Below, one piece after another: positions 35,636-40,121 of a DNA stretch of 40,121 nt. Position 1 is the stretch's first letter. Every line of letters starts with the position of its first letter. The translations under genes were made by a program, and so were the position numbers. The notes below the pieces were generated by a model, which did no database searches, was not told the DNA's origin, and saw only the letters and a program-made list of their open reading frames with translations. This stretch comes from Neisseria sp. (GTDB lineage Bacteria; Pseudomonadota; Gammaproteobacteria; Burkholderiales; Neisseriaceae): the NCBI GenBank assembly GCA_030538415.1, contig JAUNTY010000024.1:1-40121 (forward strand), in the 5' to 3' direction.

Positions 35636-36093
35636 GCTGCCTGCTGTTAAAAATAATGGGGCAAGCCGAATCCGTGGTTTTTCAGACAAACGGAAGCCCC
35701 AGGCATATATTGGCAATGCGGTATGAGTGCCATCATCAAACATGATGATGAAGACATGAAATGGTTTCTCATGGAAAGTATTGCAAAATCATATATTTGG
35801 CTTGGTTTGAATTATTTCTTGCAGAGCAGGTTGACATAAAATCAACTTGATGACAGTTTTGCTCATGACAAGGTAAACATTGCGTAAAAGCAGGGCGGGC
35901 AAAGGCAATTCCATCGTCATGAAAAATGCTTGATTTTGGGGTTTGTGTGTGAGAAAGCAGGATTATGCAAAAAAGGTAACCATAGGGAAACTACACCGGG
36001 TTACAAGACGTCTGAATACTGCCGACGGAATGTTTCTGCGGCAGTTTTCAAACTTGTTGAACTTGCTGTTTACTTTTAGTGAAGGAATGAATC
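35636..36093. other. AT-rich gene-free stretch upstream of secreted repeat protein
   Basis: About 460 bases. It contains a TTGACA at 35831 without a matching -10 at normal distance and a degenerate DUS (ACGTCTGAA) near 36009. A 67-residue plus-strand frame (35943-36146) overlaps the next gene and looks spurious. It probably carries the long upstream region of the gene at 36094. Nothing else was recognised. Confidence 0.45.
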
Positions 36094-36588
36094 ATGAATA
36101 CAATCGTAAAATTTTTCGCCCTGCCTGCCTTGGCCTTGTCTTTTAGTGCCGCTGCCTATGCCGGTGACCGTGTCTGCAACGGCAGCTTGGGCAGTGTCAA
36201 AATCGACGAAAACGTGGTGGTAGAAAAAGGCGCGAGCTGCACGCTGAACGGTACGGTTATCGACGGCAATGTGAAAGTGTATCAGGGCGGCAAGCTGCAA
36301 AGCCGCAATGCCCGCATCGACGGTGATATTCAGGCCGACAAGGCTGCGTCGCTTAATGTAAGCGGCGGCTCGGTAGACGGCAATATCCAGATTAAAGAAA
36401 GCGGCGCGGTGCAAATCAGCGGTGTGCGCGTCAACGGTGACATCCAGCTGTTTGACAATAAGGCGGCGGTAGCAGTTAACCGCAACACGGTTGACGGCAA
36501 TCTGCAATGCAAGAGCAACAGCCGCCAGCCGACAGGCAGCGGCAACCGTGTGAAAGGTAATAAAGAAGACCAGTGCCGCAGTTTGTAA
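36094..36588 (+). CDS. Small secreted beta-solenoid-like repeat protein
   Basis: A 164-residue exported protein. A clear signal peptide (about residues 1-23, ending AAAYAG) follows GAAGGA and an ATG at 36094. The mature part repeats a motif of about 20 residues: TVIDGNVKV, ARIDGDIQA, GSVDGNIQI, VRVNGDIQL and NTVDGNLQC. This regular [VI]-[DN]-G-[ND]-[IVL]-x pattern is that of a short beta-helix, as in bactofilin-like and related proteins, but I do not recognise a specific family. Four cysteines in the mature protein (two near the start, two near the end) could form two disulfides that cap the solenoid. Function unknown. Confidence 0.8.
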   Translation: MNTIVKFFALPALALSFSAAAYAGDRVCNGSLGSVKIDENVVVEKGASCTLNGTVIDGNVKVYQGGKLQSRNARIDGDIQADKAASLNVSGGSVDGNIQIKESGAVQISGVRVNGDIQLFDNKAAVAVNRNTVDGNLQCKSNSRQPTGSGNRVKGNKEDQCRSL

Positions 36589-36591
36589 GCA

Positions 36592-36748
36592 TATAGTCTG
36601 AGAGTAAGCTTTACTACGGCGTTGGCTCACCTTGCCGTACTATAGTCGAAGAAATTAGTTTCTGCTACGGCGTTGGCTCGCCTTGTCGTACTATCTGTAC
36701 TGTCTGCGGCTCGCCGCCTTGTATTAAAACTTCATTTCTCTGACTATA
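36592..36748 (+). repeat. Composite Correia-like repeat (truncated plus full copy)
   Basis: The left half of one element (36592-36640, arm TATAGTCTGAGAGTAAGC, ending in the core at GCCGTAC) runs straight into a second, complete element (36641-36748, arms TATAGTCGAAGAAATTAG and CTTCATTTCTCTGACTATA). The second copy is full length, with the whole core. The right half of the first is missing. Confidence 0.75.
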
Positions 36749-36757
36749 ATATGCTGG

Positions 36758-36789
36758 AAAGGCCGTCTGAAAGGTTTCAGACGGCCTTT
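36758..36789. terminator. DUS inverted pair after secreted repeat protein
   Basis: 15-bp arms with a 2-base loop followed by a T-rich stretch (TGTTATTTTTA). The gene upstream ends 170 bases earlier, across the composite repeat. It could also serve the minus-strand gene ending at 36874. Confidence 0.65.
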
Positions 36790-36873
36790 TGTTATTTTTA
36801 TCGGCGTGTTGTGCGGGCGGCAGATGTATTTTCAGGGGCGAAAATCCCTTTATAAACGAATTGTCAGGAAGCC

Positions 36874-37071
36874 CTAACGCCCGAACAGATTGGCGATTGC
36901 GTCTGCTTCTTCTTCAGTATAGGCAGGCTGCCCGAGCCGCGCGGCCACCGCCCATTCGCCGCTGAGGCCGTGTTTGGTGGCGGTGTCGCGCCATTTTTCC
37001 ACTTTGGCGTCGTTGCTGGCGTTTTTCGGCAGCGGGGTGGTTTTGACGATTTGTTGCGGCGGTGTGCGCAT
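36874..37071 (-). CDS. Small hypothetical protein
   Basis: A 65-residue soluble, charged protein (MRTPPQQIVKTTPLPKN..., ending AIANLFGR). It contains KVEKWRDTATKHGLSGEW and an acidic helix EEEADAIA. The ATG at 37071 is preferred; an ATG at 37134 would add 21 residues (MCKTAKKAYA), lying right behind the ligase terminator hairpin. The frame upstream of that is DUS and antisense ligase sequence. The ribosome site is weak. No family recognised, moderate confidence that it is a gene. Confidence 0.55.
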   Translation of the reverse strand: MRTPPQQIVKTTPLPKNASNDAKVEKWRDTATKHGLSGEWAVAARLGQPAYTEEEADAIANLFGR

Positions 37072-37137
37072 TATCTTGCTCTGATAACAGGTTAACGTGA
37101 TTGCAGCATACGCTTTTTTTGCTGTTTTGCACATCAA

Positions 37138-37185
37138 AGGCCGTCTGAATGGTTTGATAAGCCGCCACAACCTTTCAGACGGCCT
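37138..37185 (-). terminator. DUS inverted pair, terminator of ligase
   Basis: 12-bp arms (AGGCCGTCTGAA and complement) with a 24-base loop, 20 bases after the ligase stop on the minus strand. Confidence 0.65.
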
Positions 37186-37205
37186 GTTTATCGTTATCTG
37201 TTTCA

Positions 37206-38012
37206 TCACTCGTTGCGCACGCGCACAAATGTGGCGAAGCGCGGCGTGCCTTTTTGGGTGAAGCCGCGGTATTTGTAGGTGACGGTGCTGCCTATGGGCG
37301 GCGGATTGCTGCGGTCGACATCTTTGAAGCCGCTGCCGATGCGGAATTCGCCGTGTCGGTTTTTGCAGCTGAGCGCGCCGAGCTTGCCCGCGTATTTGCC
37401 TTTGCCCGGGTGGTGGCGGGTGACGGTGCATTCTGCATCATGCGCTGATTTCAGTTTCAGCAGGTTGCTGCTGCGGCCGCCGGAATAGGGCGTGTCGGGG
37501 CGGCGCAGCATCACGCCTTCACCGCCGGCGGCTTCGATTTGCTGCAGAAATGCCTGCGCATGGGCGTTGTCGCGCGCGGTGGTTTGGGGAATCACCACGA
37601 TTGGCGCATCGGGATGGCTTTTGAGCCAGCGCTGCAACACCGCCAGCCGCTGGTGGAGGTTGCCCTGCGCCTGCGGCACGTCGAATACGTGCAGGCGGAT
37701 GCCCTGCCAGTCGCCCGAGCTTTTGCGCACGGCGGCGGAAATCTGCTCGAATTGGCCGCGGCGGCTGTAGAGCTCGCCGTCGAGCGGATACGGCGGGAAA
37801 TGGCGGGTGTAGCCTGCGGGCGGGGTGAAGGCGTAGCCCTGGCGGCTGAGCAGGCGTTTGCCGTCCCAATAGGCGCGCACGCCGTCAAGCTTTTCGCTCA
37901 TCGCCCAGCCGCTGACATTCTGGCCTTTGAACTCCTGCGCCAGCAGTAAATCGGCGGCAAATGCAGGGGCGGAGGTGAAAAAGACGGCGCAAAGCGGTAT
38001 GATGGCTTTCAT
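37206..38012 (-). CDS. ligE: Periplasmic ATP-dependent DNA ligase (LigE type)
   Basis: A 268-residue minimal ATP-dependent DNA ligase with a signal peptide (about residues 1-19, ending APAFA), so it is exported. The adenylation motif I is EKLDGVRA, with catalytic Lys41. Motif III DGEL, motif IV EGVMLRR and motif V LLKLK are in order, followed by a small OB domain. This matches the Haemophilus/Neisseria Lig E group; in N. gonorrhoeae this enzyme has been linked to extracellular DNA and biofilm. The ATG at 38012 has CAGGAAA upstream; the longer frame into the divergent gene is spurious. It is divergent from the MBL hydrolase with an 80-base spacer containing one DUS. Confidence 0.93.
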   Translation of the reverse strand: MKAIIPLCAVFFTSAPAFAADLLLAQEFKGQNVSGWAMSEKLDGVRAYWDGKRLLSRQGYAFTPPAGYTRHFPPYPLDGELYSRRGQFEQISAAVRKSSGDWQGIRLHVFDVPQAQGNLHQRLAVLQRWLKSHPDAPIVVIPQTTARDNAHAQAFLQQIEAAGGEGVMLRRPDTPYSGGRSSNLLKLKSAHDAECTVTRHHPGKGKYAGKLGALSCKNRHGEFRIGSGFKDVDRSNPPPIGSTVTYKYRGFTQKGTPRFATFVRVRNE

Positions 38013-38091
38013 GGTGATGCGGTTTCCTGTAATGTGTTTATAGTTAATGTAAATATTATGACAGGCCGTCTGAAAAATAAAGAGGCAAATT

Positions 38092-38724
38092 ATGGCTTTA
38101 CAAGTAGAAATCATGGCAGTGACGCCGTTTCGGCAAAACTGCTGCCTGATTTGGGATGATGAAACCCGCGAGGCGGTGTTGACCGATGTGGGCGGCGACG
38201 TGCCGGTGTTGTTGCAGGAAATTGCCGCAAAAGGCGTGACGCTGAAGGAAATCTGGCTCACCCACGGCCATCTCGACCATGCGGGCGGCGTGGCGGCGTT
38301 TTTACAGCAGCAGGATGTGCCGGTTATCGGGCCGCATGCGGACGATTTGTTTTTGTTGGAACAGCTGCCCGAGCGCACGGCGGAATTCGGCTTTCCGATA
38401 TCGCCGTCGTTTGTGCCGACGCGCTGGCTGCAGGAGGGCGACAGATTGTCGGTGGGCGCGTATGGATTTGAGGTGTTGCACATTCCCGGCCACACGCCCG
38501 GCCACGTGGTGTTTTATTGCGCAGAAGCGGGCTTGTTGGTGGCAGGCGACGTGTTGTTTTACGAAAGCATCGGCCGCACCGACTTTCCGCGCGGCAATCA
38601 TGCCGACCTGATTGACAACATCAGTCGCAAGCTGCTGGTATTGCCGGAAGCGGTCAACGTGATTCCCGGACACGGCAGAATGACCACAATTGGACATGAA
38701 AAACGACATAATCCGTTTCTGTAA
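38092..38724 (+). CDS. Metallo-beta-lactamase-fold hydrolase (YcbL/glyoxalase II-like)
   Basis: A 210-residue cytoplasmic MBL-fold protein. The metal-binding motif is THGHLDH (His58, His60, Asp62, His63), with IPGHTPGH, VAGDVLFYESIGRTDFPRGN and IPGHG. This is the YcbL/GloB2-like subgroup: hydroxyacylglutathione hydrolases of type II form, lacking the C-terminal domain of classical GloB. The activity may be S-lactoylglutathione hydrolysis; it is not proved. A strong AAGAGG precedes the ATG. The promoter region is shared with the divergent ligase and includes a DUS at about 38064. Confidence 0.9.
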   Translation: MALQVEIMAVTPFRQNCCLIWDDETREAVLTDVGGDVPVLLQEIAAKGVTLKEIWLTHGHLDHAGGVAAFLQQQDVPVIGPHADDLFLLEQLPERTAEFGFPISPSFVPTRWLQEGDRLSVGAYGFEVLHIPGHTPGHVVFYCAEAGLLVAGDVLFYESIGRTDFPRGNHADLIDNISRKLLVLPEAVNVIPGHGRMTTIGHEKRHNPFL

Positions 38725-38807
38725 TGCGGGTATCTGTAAAAAAACGTTTAAATTGCTTCACAAATACGCGCTATTCTCATTTACCGATGTAAGATTCTTT
38801 CCGTGTA

Positions 38808-38831
38808 GCCCTGCAGCCAACCCTGCGGGGC
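38808..38831 (+). promoter_or_regulatory. Hairpin in the leader of the DUF937-OmpA gene
   Basis: GCCCTGCAG pairs with CTGCGGGGC over 9 bp (one G-T pair) with a 6-base loop, 33 bases upstream of the ATG at 38865. It is not a DUS structure and lacks a T-run. It could affect mRNA stability or translation. Inferred only. Confidence 0.35.
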
Positions 38832-38864
38832 AAACCATCTATTTCAAACATCAAGGAGCGAGTA

Positions 38865-40058
38865 ATGTCTATTGATTTGGGTAATTTGCTGCAAAGCCAG
38901 TTGGGCGACGTATTGGGCAGCTTTCTGAGCAACAACGGCGAAGCCGCCGAAAGCAGCAGCCAGGCCGGCGCATTGGCCATTCCTGCCGTGGTGGCCGGTT
39001 TGATCAAACATGTCACCAGCAACCCGAGCAACACCTCGGGTTTGTTTGACCTGATTAAAGGCGCGGCCGGCAGCCAGCTGACCGGCGCGGTATCGCAAGC
39101 CGCCGAAGGCAGCAACCTCGGCAGCCTGATCGAGCTGGGCAAAAGCCTGTTGCCGAACCTGCTGGGCGGCAATGCGGCCAGCGTGGCTGACCAGATTGCC
39201 CAAGAGAGCGGCGTATCCAAAGCTTCCGCAGGCTCGCTTCTTTCCCTGGCGCTGCCGTTGGTGTTGTCGGTGTTGCGCGGTCAGGCGCAAACCAACGATT
39301 TGAGCCAGGGCCAGCTGCTGGGCCTGCTCGGCCAGCAACAAGGCTGGTTGTCGCAAGTGCTCAACAGCAACATGCTGTCTGCGCTGGGCATCGGCAGCCT
39401 GAGCGGCCTGTTTGGCAGCCTCTCCAACCTCGCCAGCGGCCTGGGCACCGGCGCGGCGGCTGCAGGCGCTGCCGCGGCAACGGCTGCGGGCGCCAAAAAA
39501 TCAGGCCTCGGCAAATGGATTGCGCTGGCCGCTGCGGTGATTGTGGCGCTGCTGGCATTCAAGAGCTGCGGCAGCGGCGAGCAGGCCGCCCCGGCTGCTG
39601 CCGAACCGGCTGCTTCTGCCGCTTCCGTGGCCACCGCATCCGATGCGGCCGCATCCGAAGCTTCCGCTGCGGTTGAAGCTTCTGCTCCGGCTGCCGCATC
39701 CGAAGCGGCTGCCACGGCCGCAGCCGACAATGCCCGCGTGGTCTATGAAAACGGCGTGGCCAAATTCTTCTTCGCCACCGGTAAAAACGACGTGGCCGAA
39801 GGCGCGGAAACCATCGTGGCCGACGTGATTACCGCCGGTAAAGACGGCAAAAAACTGGTCATCAGCGGCTTTGCCGACAGCACCGGTGACGCTGCGGCCA
39901 ATGAAGAACTGTCGAAACAACGCGCCGAAGCCGTAAAAGCTTTCTTTGAAGCCCAAGGCGTGGGCACCGACAACATCGAATTGCGCAAACCGGAAAGCAC
40001 CACCGGCGCAGTGGGCGATGATGTGGAAGGCCGCCGCGTAGAAGTGACCGTGGAATAA
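38865..40058 (+). CDS. DUF937-OmpA fusion protein
   Basis: A 397-residue protein with an unusual layout. The N-terminal DUF937-like region (about residues 1-200) is rich in Leu, Ser and Gly (DLGNLLQSQLGDVLGSFL, then QLLGLLGQQQGWL). One transmembrane segment follows (WIALAAAVIVALLAF, about 217-232), then an Ala-rich Glu/Ser linker. The C-terminal OmpA domain (about 290-397) has FFATGKNDVAEGA and LVISGFADSTGDAAANEELSKQRAEAVKAFF. No N-terminal signal peptide is seen, so the DUF937 part should be cytoplasmic and the OmpA part periplasmic, where it may bind peptidoglycan. The ATG follows AAGGAG. Probably the last gene before a terminator. Confidence 0.9.
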   Translation: MSIDLGNLLQSQLGDVLGSFLSNNGEAAESSSQAGALAIPAVVAGLIKHVTSNPSNTSGLFDLIKGAAGSQLTGAVSQAAEGSNLGSLIELGKSLLPNLLGGNAASVADQIAQESGVSKASAGSLLSLALPLVLSVLRGQAQTNDLSQGQLLGLLGQQQGWLSQVLNSNMLSALGIGSLSGLFGSLSNLASGLGTGAAAAGAAAATAAGAKKSGLGKWIALAAAVIVALLAFKSCGSGEQAAPAAAEPAASAASVATASDAAASEASAAVEASAPAAASEAAATAAADNARVVYENGVAKFFFATGKNDVAEGAETIVADVITAGKDGKKLVISGFADSTGDAAANEELSKQRAEAVKAFFEAQGVGTDNIELRKPESTTGAVGDDVEGRRVEVTVE

Positions 40059-40090
40059 TTTTCCGTATGTAATAGTATTTGACCGATAAA

Positions 40091-40121
40091 TGGCCGTCTG
40101 AAACAGCGTTTCAGACGGCCA
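40091..40121 (+). terminator. DUS inverted pair at window end
   Basis: Perfect 14-bp arms (TGGCCGTCTGAAAC and complement) with a 3-base loop, 32 bases after the OmpA-fusion stop codon. It may extend beyond the window. Confidence 0.75.

Noticed and set aside
35831-35836. TTGACA as a promoter -35
   Set aside because: No acceptable -10 lies 15-19 bases downstream.
35943-36146. 67-residue plus-strand frame upstream of the secreted repeat protein
   Set aside because: It overlaps the real gene's start in another frame and has no Shine-Dalgarno.
38013-38495. N-terminal extension of the DNA ligase frame
   Set aside because: It is antisense to the MBL hydrolase; the signal peptide begins at the ATG at 38012.

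Overview
The window is chromosomal DNA from a member of the Neisseriaceae, most likely a commensal-type Neisseria. The 10-base core of the neisserial DNA uptake sequence (GCCGTCTGAA) occurs dozens of times, nearly always preceded by AG. That is the AG-DUS dialect, not the AT-DUS of N. meningitidis and N. gonorrhoeae. The gene content agrees: a PilC/PilY1 pilus tip protein, periplasmic DNA ligase, the mla lipid transport cluster and Correia-like repeats. Species cannot be fixed from this sequence alone. Base composition is GC-rich, with visibly AT-richer stretches around 9.4-9.6, 28.4-28.6, 31.0-33.6 and 35.6-36.1 kb.

Layout. 0.2-3.5 kb: pilC/pilY1 (minus). 3.8-5.7: speA arginine decarboxylase (minus). 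6.0-7.6: a PAP2 phosphatase and an MJ1255-type glycosyltransferase (plus). 7.6-8.3: a repeat cluster. 8.3-9.4: a class I DAHP synthase (minus). 9.7-10.9: a three-gene minus-strand set (unknown protein, hotdog thioesterase, TlpA-like thioredoxin). 11.3-15.5: mlaFEDCBA on the minus strand, split between mlaF and mlaE by a DUS hairpin and a Correia-like element. 16.0-17.2: a small unknown gene and pdxA (minus). 17.5-18.2: dienelactone hydrolase-like protein. 18.8-19.8: adenine/adenosine deaminase. 19.9-23.6: a glycine betaine/choline-type ABC transporter (binding protein fused to permease, plus ATPase) with an MDR oxidoreductase between its two genes. 23.8-24.7: LysR regulator. 25.3-26.5: CLC channel. 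26.6-28.1: SelO. 28.6-29.7: an orphan solute-binding protein with a possible Fur box. 30.0-35.6: dusB, an acyltransferase/SGNH protein, fis and purH. 36.1-36.6: a small secreted repeat protein. 36.9-38.7: a small unknown gene, exported DNA ligase and a divergent metallo-beta-lactamase-fold hydrolase. 38.9-40.1: a DUF937-OmpA fusion.

Most transcription units end in a DUS inverted pair that can act as a hairpin terminator. No rRNA, tRNA, CRISPR array, intact insertion sequence or prophage was seen.

The most unusual content is in the repeats. One family is Correia-like: a constant core between inverted arms that differ between elements but match within each element. A second family is a roughly 210-bp palindromic MITE-like repeat whose ends resemble neisserial IS5-family (IS1106/IS1655-type) ends. 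Two of its copies have been invaded by Correia-like elements. The clearest accessory gene is the AT-rich acyltransferase that separates dusB from fis.
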